From the NCBI GenBank assembly GCA_025084515.1, contig JAJAGP010000559.1, positions 202,501 through 266,500 of the forward strand: a stretch of 64,000 nucleotides of DNA, read 5' to 3'. The notes beneath the pieces were generated by a model. That model did not search any database and was not told where the DNA came from. It was given only the letters and a program-made list of their open reading frames with translations. The DNA comes from Ancistrus triradiatus. Lineage: Eukaryota; Chordata; Actinopteri; Siluriformes; Loricariidae. Shown piece by piece: positions 23,834-36,060 of this stretch. A program made the position numbers and the translations under genes. How positions within the stretch are numbered: position 1 is the first letter of the stretch; every line of letters begins with the position of its first letter.

Positions 23834-24520
23834 ACAGCGGTACCTCGGTTATCGACCACCTTGGAACTCGTCGAATTCGGATTAGAAAATGTATTTGTTT
23901 GTTGTTGCACATTTGTTTGAACTTGTACGAGTCGAGTTGTGTGAATCGTTTCAGCCGTAACTCAATTTCATTCATGATTCACGAGTCACGATTCAGTACA
24001 CAGTGATTCAGATTCACAACAGCTCTTGCTTAATAGATCTCCCCCTGTGTTTGTTGTGTTTTTCTTAATTTTTATTTTTCAGTACTGTATGCGTAGTGCA
24101 AATAAGTCTCCATGGGTCCTAAAATGGTTAGCTTATAAGAGCCAACTGAAAGCAAAACAGGAATCAAAAATTCCAGCGTAAAGGTTGCAGTTAGCATTAG
24201 CAGCTATGCTAGCGTTCTGATTTCACCAATAGAGTAAGTGTTTTGCTTTTACTTTTCACTTTCAATCCATTACTCACTAGATTACATTACATATTTCAAC
24301 ACTTTAATATAAAATAAGCTTTGTGTTAATGATTTTGACCACCTGTAAGTTAATGCCCATGTTTTAAATATTAACTTACTTATCATAGGCTCCGCTATGA
24401 TACAGTATAGTTCGCTCACTGAACACTCCTGAAACTGAAACCCTGATCTATTTTACTTCATGATCTATTTTACTTATTATGGTTTTGTTGGAACATAACC
24501 TCATCGTAAATCAGGGAGCA
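23834..24520. mobile_element. Possible MITE with CAGCGGTACCTCGG terminus
   Basis: TA-CAGCGGTACCTCGGTTATCGA is a terminal sequence of the CAGG/CAGTGG pogo-like type. A loosely matching opposite end may be near 24490-24520 (CCTCATCGTAAATCAGGGAGC). The boundaries are uncertain. Confidence 0.35.
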
Positions 24521-24622
24521 TCTATGCAATACAACTCTATTGCAACTCTAATGCATATAATGCCTGTCTATGCCACCAGCTAGGCACCAGCTCTCCTACA
24601 ACCCTGTCTAGGTTTAAGCAGC

Positions 24623-25932
24623 TACAGTGGTGCATGAAAGTTTGTGAACACTTTAGAATTTTCTATATTTCTGCATAGGTATGACCTAAAACATCATCAG
24701 ATTTTCACACAAGCCAGAAAAGTATAAAAAAGAACCCAGGTAAACAAATGAGACAACAATATTGTATTTGGTAATTTATTTATTGAGGAAAATGATCCAA
24801 TATTACATATTAGTGAGTGGCAATAGTATATGAACCTCTAGGATTAGCAGTTAATTTGAAGGTGAAATTCGAGTCAGGTGTTTCAATCAATGGGATGACA
24901 ATCAGGTGTGAGTGGGAACCCTGTTTTATTTAAGGAACAGGGATCTATCAAAGTCTGCTCTTCACAACACATGTTTGTGGAAGTGTATCATGGCATGGAC
25001 AAAGGAGATTTCTGAGGACCTTAGAAAAAGACCTGTTGATGCTCATCAGGCTGGCAAAATTTACAAAACCATCTGTAAAGAATTTGCACTTCACCAATCC
25101 ACAGTCAGACAAATTGTGTACAAATGGAAGAAATTCAAGACCATTGTTACCCTCCCCAGGAGTGGTCTATCAACAAAGATCACTCCAAGAGCAAGGCGTG
25201 TAATAGTTGGCAAGGTCACAAAGGGCCCCAGGGTAACTTGTAAGCAACTAAAGACCTCTCTCATATTGGCTAATGTTAATGTTCATGAGCCCACCATCAG
25301 GAAAACACTGAACAACAATGGTGTGCATGGCAGGGTTGCAAGGAGAAAGCCACTGCTCTCCAAAAAGAACATTGCTCGTCTGCAGTTTGCTAAAGATCAC
25401 GTGGACAAGCCAGAAGGCTATTGGAAGAATGTTTAGTGGACGGATGAGACCAAAATAGAACTTTTTTGGTTTAAAAAGAAAAGCGTTATGTTTGGATATC
25501 CCAACCTTATCCCATCTGTTAAAATGGTGGTGGTAGTATCATGGTTTGGGACTGTTTTGCTGCATCTGGGCCAGGACGGCTTACCATCATTGATGGAACA
25601 ATGAATTCTGAATTATATCAGAGAATTCTAAAAGAAAAAGTCAGGACATCTGTCCATGAACTGAATTTCAAGAGAAGGTGGGTCATGCAGCAAGACAACA
25701 ATGATACTGAAAGCAAAGATTCATATACTTTTGCCAGTCACTAATATGTAATATTGGATCATGTTCTTCAATAAATAAATGACCAGGTATAATATTTTTG
25801 TCTTATTTGTTTAACTGGGTTCTCTTTTTTTACTTTTAGGACTTGTGTGAAAGTCTGATGATGTTTTAGGTCATATTTATGCAGAAATATAGAAAATTCT
25901 AAAGGGTTCACAAACTTTCAAGCACCACTGTA
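24623..25932 (+). mobile_element. Tc1-like transposon, family 1, internally deleted
   Basis: TACAGTGGTGCATGAAAG at the left and TTTCAAGCACCACTGTA at the right bound a 1,310-bp copy. It lacks the 3' third of the transposase: the sequence jumps from the QQDN block to the post-stop sequence at about 25700. Confidence 0.88.
24990..25700 (+). pseudogene. Tc1 transposase, family 1, truncated
   Basis: The start ATG at 24990 gives MAWTKEISEDLRKRPVDAHQAG and a continuous N-terminal DNA-binding region (LHQSTVRQIVYKWKKF, PRSGLSTKITPRARR) down to EGYWKNV. There TTG has become TAG, just before the first catalytic Asp block WTDETK. More frame changes follow; SELYQRILKEKV and RRWVMQQDN are readable, but the second Asp's context and the catalytic Glu are deleted. 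Confidence 0.85.
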
Positions 25933-26022
25933 AGTGAATGAATGATGAACAATATTGAATAACACAAAATAAATGACATGGTGGATTTGGAGAGAGTAAT
26001 ACTGCCCCCAGTGTTCACAAAA

Positions 26023-26024
<2 letters not shown>

Positions 26025-26111
<87 letters not shown>
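26025..26111 (+). repeat. (TG)n microsatellite
   Basis: About 43 TG units, essentially uninterrupted. Confidence 0.97.
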
Positions 26112-26114
<3 letters not shown>

Positions 26115-26439
26115 AGTGCAGGATGCAAATGCATAGCGCTTTTTACGACAGAGCATTGTCTAAAGTAGCTTGTGTGTACTGGCTGCCAATGTGGAGTTAA
26201 TGAACTAGTCTTAATGGAGTATTTTTACTATACAAAATCTTTCTTTTTGGCTGCTAGGGCTAATACTTAGGGGTATAAGTTAAATGTAAGTGCATCAGTA
26301 AATTTTCCAGGCAACATTAAGCTAACTAAATACAAACTAAAAACTAAATTGTAATGCTCTTTCAGCTGCTCACATAAGTGGTTGCCATGGTGCAGTACCT
26401 CATAACATAAATTTTACACCATGCCCTTCCTGATGCAAT

Positions 26440-26615
26440 ACTCACTATTCAGCCAGTCATGGAATTGCAAATTGTGGTGCAATGGCTGTCTTTCTTTCTG
26501 TAAATGCACCACTCAACCTTCATGTTTCAAGCCCAACCCAGGACTGAACAAAAGATTTCTAATACTGCCATTTCCAACAGCTGGCTCTACCCACTGAGCC
26601 ACTGAGGCGGCAGAT
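26440..26615 (-). repeat. tRNA-derived SINE-like repeat
   Basis: On the minus strand, GTGGCTCAGTGGGTAGAGC resembles a tRNA A box and GTTCAGTCCTGGGTT a B box, 50-60 bases apart. It lacks a tRNA fold, so it is a SINE head rather than a tRNA gene. Confidence 0.5.
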
Positions 26616-27138
26616 GGGTACAAACTATGGACATGTTACTATCTGCAACAGTGCTTCCAAGGTAAGTGCCATTCAAACAGTTCCGCAAAACAGTCTTTTA
26701 AAACTGATAAATCATACCATGAACACGTGATTAATATCCGTGATTTAGTATATAAACTCATCTAAGACACCAAGCCTAAGAAGTTATTAAGACTGTCTGA
26801 AACTATTATCAATGTAGCTCACGTGGTTGTGAAGGGGAACAGTACACAAGTCCTTTTGAGCCTCAGATAATTTGCTTGCAGTCAGTGGAACGATGCATAG
26901 CCTTGAGAAAAATCCAGGTGAGACACCATACAGAGCAACAATTCAATCACCAGCAGAATCCAGTTGGTCTGGAGCAAAAACAATGACAAAATAGTATATA
27001 AATACAGGAACAGCTCCCACCAACACAGCTTTCACATGGATCTGGAATGCTGCTGGTCCCAGCCTTTAACCTTGCAGATACAAATTAGCAAATGCAGCAA
27101 TGTTGCAAAGTAAATTAGCAAAGCAGGTAATCTGCAAG

Positions 27139-27915
27139 TACAACCCCAAATCAAAAAGTTGGGGTGATGTGGAAAAAGAAAATAAATATGAACGCAGTGT
27201 TTCTTACATTTAGTTTGACTTTTATTTAATTGCAGACAATATAAACCAAAGATATTTCATATTTTGGCTGGTCATTTAATTTGGCTAGTTCATTTAATTT
27301 GTTCATATACATCTGTTCCTGCATTTCAGGTCTGCAACTTTTTTGGGATGGTAAAGTATTTTCCGCTTCATAATGTTGCCATTCCTTCTCACAACACCGA
27401 AAAGACGTTTTGGCAGCAAGAATACCAAGCTATGAAGTGTGTCGGGTGTTTATTTATGTCTCAATCTTTCTGCAAATACATCTTAAGCTATGCAACACTA
27501 AGAGGTTGTTACACATTTCCACTGTGCGATGGTCCATTCCAGATGCCTTCAGCCCAGAGAAGTCGACGCTGCTTCTGGATCTTGTTAACATAAGGGTTCT
27601 TCTTTGCACAGTAATTGGCATTATACTGTAAACTGGCATTTGTGAATGTAACTCTGTATTGAAGTGCTTCAAAAAGATTTGTCAAAGTAATCCCTTGCCC
27701 ATGTTGTTATATCAGCTATTAATGAATGACGAGTCTTGATGCAGTGCCGTCTGAGGAAATTTATACACTAAAATTCCACCAGATTCCTTGAACCATTTAA
27801 TGATATAATGCAATGTAGAGGAAGAAATATGAAAATTCATTAATAAAAGTCAAAGTAAAGGTAAGGAATGCTGTACTTTTTAAATTATATTTTTCAAAAC
27901 TTTATCTGATTTGGA
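27139..27915 (-). mobile_element. Tc1-like element (CAACCCCAAATCAG family), internally deleted
   Basis: The left end is GTACAACCCCAAATCA; the right end fades near TATCTGATTTGGAG at 27912. Minus-strand transposase scraps read AVKRRTLMLTRSRSSVDFSGLKASGMDHRTVE and LRCICRKI. About 800 bp of the usual transposase is missing. Confidence 0.7.
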
Positions 27916-28759
27916 GTGGAAGCTTCCAATCCATAAACCCAACATATATATAATTTTTGCTATTTCTTATTATGGACTAACAGAAATTTCCCTGGTACTC
28001 AAATGCAATTCATCCGTGCCATGCACTATAAACTAAATATTTCTGACTATCTGTTAAAATTAATAATGGACTGTGAGTGCTTTCCAGAATAGTTTCCCCC
28101 CATTTAATCCTGCATTAACAATTCAAAGGCATGAACCACTTCTAATTCCAAAATAATCTTTTCGACAAACAACAAACACTTTCACATAGTTCTTCAAATC
28201 TAAACACAGTTTTATTTTTTATTTTGAAGAAGCAGTGTTCCTGCTGTTAGATGTAATACAATCTGCCATGTGTTTTTAGAGATTGAATTCTGTTTACATG
28301 GTTTATATGAATTGAGTAGATTTTTTTTACTCTATTACCTACATGCAATTACTTTACCTAATAGATTCTTTATAGACTTTATGAATATGAATGTATTCTT
28401 TATGAATAGTATAACTTTAATGGTATAACTTTATGAATGTAAGACCAGCATTCTCACATTCATCATCATATGAGAGTAATATATATCCTACTGGATCAGA
28501 GTAGATTAGATTCAATCTAAACAAAGAGGAAAAATAATTACAGAAATATGAACAATGAGAATTTTCAATATGTTTTTTTTACCTAACAACCATAAAATAT
28601 GTAATGCATTAAGGAAGTGATATGTTAAAGAAATAGTATAATATGTGATTTTGTGTTCAGGTTCCAGTAAAAATCTGTACAGCATATGGGTTGGCTCATG
28701 ATGAGAGTGTGCATGTCGGATGGGGCAGTGGAAAGGAGGAGGTAGTTGGGGTTGAGGGC

Positions 28760-28821
<62 letters not shown>
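28760..28821 (+). repeat. (GT)n microsatellite
   Basis: About 31 GT units; an open Cys/Val frame across it is an artefact. Confidence 0.97.
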
Positions 28822-28824
<3 letters not shown>

Positions 28825-29270
28825 AGTGCAGGATGCAGACATCACATCACTCTAGGTTCATGCCGAGGTCAGGCCCCTGTCCACAAATTCATCACAGCTG
28901 GGGTAGACCTGCACAGAGCATCACCATGGTAATCTGCCAGTTCAGCCGCAACAAATACAGACAATGGCCATTAAGGCAATGCGTGTGTATGGGAGGGGGA
29001 CATGTTTTTGTCTTCTTATAGAGACCAAATGAATCCATGATAACAATGCATGTCCAGATTAACCAATATTTGGGGACCTTTGCCTGGGTTCCATGAGAAA
29101 TGTGTTCTATTGTTTATTAGAAATCTAAAAGGTTACAGTTGTTTTAAGTGTAGGTACAACATTAGCTACTGTAGCTACAGCAATACAACAGTCAATGGAA
29201 ATTGGAAGTGAGAGTCAATGGAACTCTGCTACCCCCTACGCCACATTGCTACTGCACCACAATCCACCTC

Positions 29271-29345
29271 CCAACTCTTACTCTTACTCCCACTCCCAAA
29301 CGTTACTCTTACTCCCAAATGTTACTCTTACTCCCAAATGTTACT
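29271..29345 (+). repeat. 19-bp tandem repeat (GTTACTCTTACTCCCAAAT)
   Basis: Two and a half units, the last two nearly identical, preceded by a degenerate CTCTTACTCC stretch. Confidence 0.75.
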
Positions 29346-29762
29346 AGCATTGTTATTGTTGTTGTCATTGTTCATATTGTTGTTTATGTTGACTGTTACT
29401 AGTTTATGTACTTTTTATATACTGTTGTATGCTATCACTAACAGTTATTATTGTTTTTCTTTATTAAATTGATATTCTGAATATCAGTCCTGTCATTTAT
29501 AGTTTATGGTTGCTGTTATTTCATTGAGAGGAAGCATGGAGTACATGGCTGTACATAGATGTAATTGCACAATTTGGAACATTAAATTATAGATCTAATG
29601 TTCTTCACTGAGTTTGTGTACTTGTAATTTGTTAACTATCTGGTTTGCTGTTATCAGAGCTTCAGTCACATCATAGTTTATAGGCTTTGATTACTGCCAT
29701 GAAAGAAATTCTCCAGCAGTTATCAACCTAATCTCTACCGTTATTCACAACTGTCCTGCATG

Positions 29763-30110
29763 TACAGTCCTATGCAAAGGTTTGGGCACCCCTGGTCAGA
29801 TTGCATGTCTTAATTTCCAAAACACCTGGAAACAGGGGTAACCAACTAAGCAACTAAATGCCTCTCTTATGTTGGCTAATGCTAATGCTCTTAAGTTCAC
29901 CATCAGGAGAACACTGAACAACAAATGGTGTGCATGGCAGGGTTGCAAGTAGAAAGTCACTGCTCTCCAAGACGAGCACTATTACCCATCTGCAGTTAGC
30001 TAAAGATCATATGGACAAGCCAGAAGACTACAGGAAAAGGTTTTGTGGATGGATGAGGCCAAAATAGAACTTTTTTGTTTAAAAAATAAAACACTCCATT
30101 CCATATAATT
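29763..30110 (+). mobile_element. Chimeric Tc1 fragment
   Basis: It begins with TACAGTCCTATGCAAAGG..GGGCACCCCTGG, the end of one Tc1 family. Within 60-70 bp it changes to the interior of family 1 transposase (AAGCAACTAAATGCCTC.., ACACTGAACAACAA.., to the WMDEA-like block and AAAATAGAAC). No right terminus is present. Confidence 0.6.
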
Positions 30111-30140
30111 CCATAGGCTCATCATTTTGCCTGTCCCTTT

Positions 30141-30141
30141 G

Positions 30142-30188
<47 letters not shown>

Positions 30189-30229
30189 GCTCTCTCGCTC
30201 TCTCTTTGTCTGTCTGTCTGTCTGTCTGT
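30141..30229 (+). repeat. (TC)n then (TCTG)n microsatellite
   Basis: CT-rich tract with a few TCTCGC interruptions, ending in TCTG repeats. Confidence 0.93.
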
Positions 30230-30518
30230 GTTATAATTGTTTTCCTGAACAGCTGATATGCATTCCTAATGATTAGACTGCCGCACTGAAGCCAAAATTT
30301 ACCAGTTTACTTAGACACAAACCTGAAGAGACAAATAAGAAGAAAAATAAATAAAGCACAAGCACAACATAGAGGGAAAGATGTGAAAGAAGGTTGGGGA
30401 AAAGAACTGAGATACACAGGGATGAGGATGTAGTTGGTGGACTGCCATTAAATCTCTCTTTAAGCAGTCTGTTTTAAAGGAGAGAGAACTACATTGAGAG
30501 ACCGCTCACCTGTGTGTC

Positions 30519-30520
<2 letters not shown>

Positions 30521-30562
<42 letters not shown>

Positions 30563-30590
30563 TGTGTGTGTGTCTGTGTGTCTTGGGGCC
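30521..30590 (+). repeat. (GT)n microsatellite
   Basis: GT repeats with two TCTG interruptions toward the right end. Confidence 0.93.
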
Positions 30591-30858
30591 ACTGATTCTG
30601 ACATGGCTCATATATCACAACTCATGAGTGTGTGTGATTACAGAGGGAGGTTCCTTATGATTTATGGCTGGGCTTAGTGTCCTAAGCAAGACATATGTAG
30701 ACCCTGCATCCCAAATCCTTACAAGAAAAGGCCCCCGCCTTCAGATCCCACCCTTCTCTGAAGCTCTCCTCACACAACAGCATACACAAACATGAATTCC
30801 GAGTCAAATATGGAGAAATTCCACAAAAAAAAAAGGAAAAGAAAGAGATTTGCAAATT

Positions 30859-30860
<2 letters not shown>

Positions 30861-30942
<82 letters not shown>

Positions 30943-30951
30943 TGTGTGTGT
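30861..30951 (+). repeat. (TG)n microsatellite
   Basis: About 45 TG units with a single TATG interruption near 30935. Confidence 0.97.
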
Positions 30952-31541
30952 GCTTTAATGCCATGATTAAACCCAGGGGCACTAATTAACAGAGTAGCTA
31001 AATACTGTCTTTTCCTAAAGGAACTTACCAAGAAAACACCTCAGAGGCTCCCACTTCCTCAGTAAGGTAGTTCACCTTTCTGCTCTGTTCTCTGAAAACA
31101 AAGTCCATACAGAAATGGCTTACAGTCTATGATTAAGAAGCTGTCTAGCACAGAGCCATGATTTTTTCATCCATCAAATAGCATTAAGAGAAATTGGAAT
31201 GGCAAGAGCTCGTCGTGTCTTATTGGTGTTCTAAAAGCTAAAGCTAAAAATAAATAAATGGACAAAATGGTTTTATGAAACAAATACAGTATGTATTTAA
31301 TTGTATTTAATATATACTACACTTTGTCTAAGTATGTTAGAAGTATACTAGCAAATTTATGTATGTAATCAAAAAAATTATCAAATATGTTAATGCAGAA
31401 ACACAGTAAGTAAACTTTGATTAAACTTTTAAAACATTACATTATAGTAAGTTTTAGATAAATACATTGCTATAAAATAAAACGCTTTTAGCTAACTTTC
31501 AGGTGAATTTCACTTAATATACTTATACTTGTTTACAAATA

Positions 31542-31876
31542 CAGGAAGTTCTCGACTTACGACGCAGATCCGTTCCTAGGTGGCGTCGTAAACCGATTTT
31601 CAGTGTAAGTCGGAACATACGTACATACTGTGCGTAAATAACATACTGTAAGCATTTATCCTATCCTAACACCTATCCTAACACAGTAATTATCAAAAAA
31701 ATGAGCCACGTAACCGTGTATGCTTCCGCCACGCACACCAAACACGAAGTTCGCGTTATGACGTTTACGACGCAAAACCACTTAAGTGCGAAACAAGGCT
31801 TTATACAGTAAATGGGAGATGTGTCGTAACCACGAAACGCCGTAACTCGCGCCTGTCGTAACCCGAGGACTACCTG
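31542..31876. mobile_element. CpG-rich MITE with CAGG termini
   Basis: Left end CAGGAAGTTCTCGACTTACG; right end on the opposite strand CAGGTAGTCCTCGGGTTACG; both flanked by TA. Length is 335 bp with no coding capacity. CpG is dense compared with the AT-rich surroundings. It is related in its ends to 7416-8003. Confidence 0.7.
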
Positions 31877-32419
31877 TACATATCTTGTCTAGGCAAAATG
31901 TGTAAAAAAACCTAGGGTTAGGGTTAGGGGTAGGTGCAAATAAAGCACACCCTAACAAAACCGATATACGTGAAATACTAATGCATAATACTAATACATA
32001 TTACGGTATATTTTTGAAAAGTGAGCGCTATTATTGTTAAATACATTTTGAAAGTTCCTGTTAATAGTTTAATACACACTAATTACCAATATATTTTACT
32101 GTGGTTTTAAGTATTATAATGAAAAATTAACTAATTATATATTATAAGTGGGTCTTATGAAAGCAGTAATAAATTCTTTGTGTATGGGAATATATGTGTT
32201 TTTTCAACTGGTCATTTGAATAAGGAAATGTCCCAGGAAAAGTGAGATGGAGACCTACAAGTTCAATTATGTTCAATTTTAACCATGTTCATGAAGGCCC
32301 CAGCACCTATCCCTGGAGAACACATGACGAGGGCATACGCATGCCCTGAATGGGATATCAGTCCATAGCAGGGTCTGCAGAGGTAACTGTTAAAGCACTA
32401 GGGGATCTGTATGCAAAGT

Positions 32420-33010
32420 TGAACCTGAGGGCAATGCTGCGACAAAATATTGTACTTGATCTTTTATTGAGGAAAATTTTGTATGTGATCATTTTGATTT
32501 CAGTATCGGTTGTTCCCACTTATTTAGCAATAACTGTAAGTACATGTTTCCATAACTGTTGATCAGTCTTGCACATTGACTCTGAGGGATTTTATCCTAT
32601 TCTTCTGTGCAGAACAGCTTCACCTCTACGATGTTGGTGGATTTCGTCCATGAACTTCACAACATTTCCATTGAAAGGTCGGGACTTCCACTTGGAAATT
32701 AACTTTAGTCTTCTTTAACCATTTTTTGGTATAACAACTTGTGTGCTTAAGGTTGTGGTCTTGAAGCATGACCCACTTTCTCTTGAGATTCAGTTCACAG
32801 ACAAATGTCCTGACATTTTTCTATAGCATTTGCTGGATCTTTTTGGAGAGCAGTGGCTGTCTCCTTGCAAACTTACAGCATTGTTTTTTAGTGTTTTCCT
32901 CATGGTGGATTTATGATCATTAACATCAGACAATGGAAGAAAGACCTTGATTTGCTTAGATGTTACCCTGATTTCATTTGTGATGTTGTGGACTATTACA
33001 TGCCTTGATA
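32420..33010 (-). pseudogene. Decayed Tc1 family 1 fragment
   Basis: Sequence resembling ACAAAATATTGTACTTG..TTATTGAGGAAAAT starts the terminus. From 32560 to 33000, minus-strand transposase traces follow (GATCAGTC.., GGTGGATTTC.., CAGTTCACAGAC.., TTTGGAGAGCAGTGGCT). It is too diverged to translate. Confidence 0.55.
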
Positions 33011-33012
33011 AT

Positions 33013-33671
33013 ACAACCCAAATCAGAGTTGGGACAGTATGGGTAATCCAAATTAAAATTATGTGTTTCTTACATTTACTTTGACTTTATTTCATTGCAG
33101 ACAGTAGGAACTAAATATATTTTTTTCAGGTCAACTACATTTCATTTGTTAATAAACATCCATTCCTGCATTTCAGACCTGCAACACATTCCAAAAAAAG
33201 TTGAGACAAGGGTATTTTAGGGCTAGTGATGAGGTAAAAAAAACTAAATAATGATGTGATTTCAGATAGGATATGGTACAAAAGCAGCATGCAGGAAAGG
33301 CTGAGTATTTGAGGAGTAAATATGGGGAGAAGATCTCCTGTTTATCAACAAATGTGTAAGAAAATTATTGAAATGTTTAAAAACAATGTTCCTCAAAGAA
33401 AGACTGGGAGGGATATACATGTTTCAGGCCTAATATTTTCTGATTTAACTTATTTTGTGGGGATTTCCCTGGAAAAGATGTTGTAAAACATAAACAAACA
33501 AACAAATATTGTTCCATAAATAATTGTATGTTTTGCAGATCTGGTTGCAGCAAAGGAGTCCCAAACAATAAGGCTCACTCCACCATAATTTACAATTGAG
33601 ATTATGTTTTGGTGTTCTTCTTGTTTGGTGATACTATAATGAACACAAGACCATATATAGTAGTTCAGCAT
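33013..33671. mobile_element. Tc1 fragments: 5' part of CAACCCCAAATCAG family joined to another transposase scrap
   Basis: 33013-33420 (plus) carries the terminus CAACCCAAATCAGAGTTGGG and the first transposase codons (..GEDLLFINKCVRKLLKCLKTMFLKERLGG-like). From about 33450 to 33671 the minus strand reads NIISIVNYGGVSLIVWDSFAATRSAKHTIIYG, the central block of a different Tc1 transposase (VKYGGGSIMVWGCFAAxG). Confidence 0.6.
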
Positions 33672-33818
33672 ATTCTAAAGCAGTATGCAGGTCTTTTGCT
33701 GTTAGCCATAGGTTTACATTTGCTTTACATTTTAGCATTGATCACTTTTTGGAACACCTGACGATAGCCCAGAGCTTTAAATAGCTAGTAAGTAATAAAA
33801 AATAAAAAATTTTAAAAA

Positions 33819-33926
33819 GTACAGTAAACCATAAAGTTTGTATAGCTTCTTGAAATACCTGAATTTCTGTATAATTACAAATTCAGGTATTTCAAGAAGC
33901 TATACAAACTTTAGGGTTTACTGTAC
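33819..33926. repeat. Near-perfect inverted repeat, 48-bp arms, 12-nt loop
   Basis: The left arm 33819-33866 and right arm 33879-33926 pair at 47 of 48 positions. The single mismatch is near 33831 (A opposite C-type position). The loop is CTGTATAATTAC. Outside the arms, an A-rich flank faces a T17 run, so weak pairing extends further. It could be a fold-back MITE or a hairpin transcript. Confidence 0.9.
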
Positions 33927-34570
33927 TGTTTTTTTTTTTTTTTTCATTTTACATTTTTTCTGCTTGTGATTGAAAATGTCTATACATGTTAAAATTATTG
34001 TGTGTATGGTATTATGTATGTCACTAGTGTTACTTCCAAATTCAAAACCACAGAAAAAGAGAAGTGGGGAGTTTTAATCCACCAATACTTACAGAATGAA
34101 GAAAATCACATCAAACCTTAACAGAAAATTGTATCAGAGTTGATTACTTAAAACCTCTCATACATGTACACATACTGGTTGTTATAGTGATTGCAGTGAA
34201 AGCATTAACCATGCAAGAGACATCTTAATTAATCTTGATGATGACAGTAAGCCTGCCCTTCTGGAAAATCCCACATTGATTCATAAACAGACCATTGAGC
34301 TGTATGATGAATGAGGCCATGGATCAGAAATTAGCTAGAGCATAGGTAATTAATTAATTAATCTAATATTTTTTAAATGTCTGAAATAAATTGAGAAAGC
34401 TGTAAGACTCTAGAATGTTGGTTTGGTTGGTTTGACAGCTGAGTGTTTCATCAGTAAGAACAGTATTACAGTTTGCAACTGGTGTTATGATAAACTCTCC
34501 ATTGCTTTCACTTTGCTTCACTATTTCTGTCTTTCTCTCCCATTATTGAAATTGTTACAGGTACATCAGA

Positions 34571-34722
34571 TACAGTGGTGCTTGAAAGTCTGTGAACCCT
34601 TTAGAATTTTCTATATTTCTGCTTAAATATGATCTAAAACATCATCAGATATCCACACGAGTGCCTAAAAGTAGATAAAGAGAACCCAGTTAAACAAATG
34701 ACACAAAAATATTATACGCTAT
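34571..34722 (+). mobile_element. Solo left terminus of Tc1 family 1
   Basis: TACAGTGGTGCTTGAAAGTC.. followed by about 150 bp of the terminal repeat, ending at AAAATATTATACG. It then joins directly to a different Tc1 family. No matching right terminus lies downstream. Confidence 0.8.
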
Positions 34723-35741
34723 TTTCATCATAGGTACACTTCAACTACGAGAGACAAAATAAGAAAAAAAATCCAGGAAATCACATTGTAGGATTTTTAA
34801 AGAATTTAATTGTACATCAAGGGGAAAAATAAGTATTTGGTCAATAACAGAAGTTCAACTCAATACTTTGTAACATAACCTTTGTTGGCAATGACAGAGG
34901 TCAACCATTTCCTGTAAGTCTTCACCAGGTTTGCACTCACTGTAGCTGGTATTATGGCCCATTCCTCCATGTAGATCTCCTCTAGAGCAGTGATGTTTTG
35001 GGGCGACATGGACTTTCAACTCCCACCACAAATTTTCTATGGGGTTGAGGTCTGGAGACTGGCTAGGCCACTCCAGGACCTTGAAATGCTTTTTACGGAG
35101 CCACTCTTTTGTTGCCCAAGCGGTGTGTTTGGGTTCATTGTCATGCTGGAAGACCTAGCCACGTTCCATCTTCAATGCTCTCACTGATGGAAGGAGGGTT
35201 TTGGCTTAAAATCTCACAATACATGGCCCCGTTCATTCTTCCCTTAACCTGGATCAGTCGTCCTGTCCCCTTTGTAGAGAAACAGCCCCAAAGCATGATG
35301 TTTCCACCCCTATGCTTCACAGTAGGTATGGCGCAACTCAGAATTCTTCTTCCTCCAAACTTTTACCAAACAGTTCTATTTTGGTTTCATCTGACCACAT
35401 GATATTCTCCCAATCCTCTTCTGGATCATCCATATGCTCTCTGGCAAACTTCAGATGGGCCTGGACATGTACTGGCTTAAGCAGGGGGACATGCCTGGCA
35501 CTGCAGGATTCTTAAAGAAGAAGTTACAGGTCTGTGAGAGCCAGAAATTTGGCTTGTTTGTGGGTGACCAAATACTTATTTTCTACCATGATTTACAATT
35601 AAATTCTTAAAAAATCCTACAGTGTGATTTCCTGGATAGTTGAAGTGTACCTATGATGAAAATTACAGACCTCTCTCATCTTTCTAAGTAGGAGAACTTG
35701 CACAATCAGTGGCTGACTAAATACTTTTTTGCCCCACTGTA
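34723..35741 (-). pseudogene. Tc1-like transposon, family 2 (GGGGCAAAAAAGTATTT ends), fused to a family 1 terminus
   Basis: The right end TTTTTTGCCCCACTGTA at 35741 is intact. The left side begins inside the terminal repeat (TTTTCATCATAGGTACAC). Minus-strand transposase blocks are recognisable in decayed form: GLEKLQMSSMRA-like sequence, the PSLQxRWEW-like region, and GLRPQPHRKFVVGVES (..SPDLNPIENLW..). Sequence from about 35510 jumps straight to the 5' non-coding part, so the N-terminal half is deleted. Confidence 0.75.
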
Positions 35742-36060
35742 TTCTAATCAAACAGATGGAACTCAAATACTTTATTATTAACTTCTCCTTTTACTTCATT
35801 AATGTAACCTTTATAATTCATGTAAGTTTTGCTTAGTTTATGGATTCTTGAACATATATTCCCAAGTACAAATAAACAGACCAAGCCCAAAAAGGCCTCA
35901 GAAAACTCTTTCAAGAAAGAAGGTTGTTCTATGTAGGTCTTGTCCATAGAATATGCATCAAAAAGCCATTGCTGCTTAAAATCATATTTTTGGCAGAACA
36001 TAAAAACTTTTAGTAAAAGTGTTTAAAGCAGTGTGTGGTCCTGATGTGATGTGTCATGAT

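Noticed and set aside
31905..31932. Telomere-like GGGTTAGGGTTAGGGG
   Set aside because: Only about three units, next to a MITE; too short for an interstitial telomere claim.
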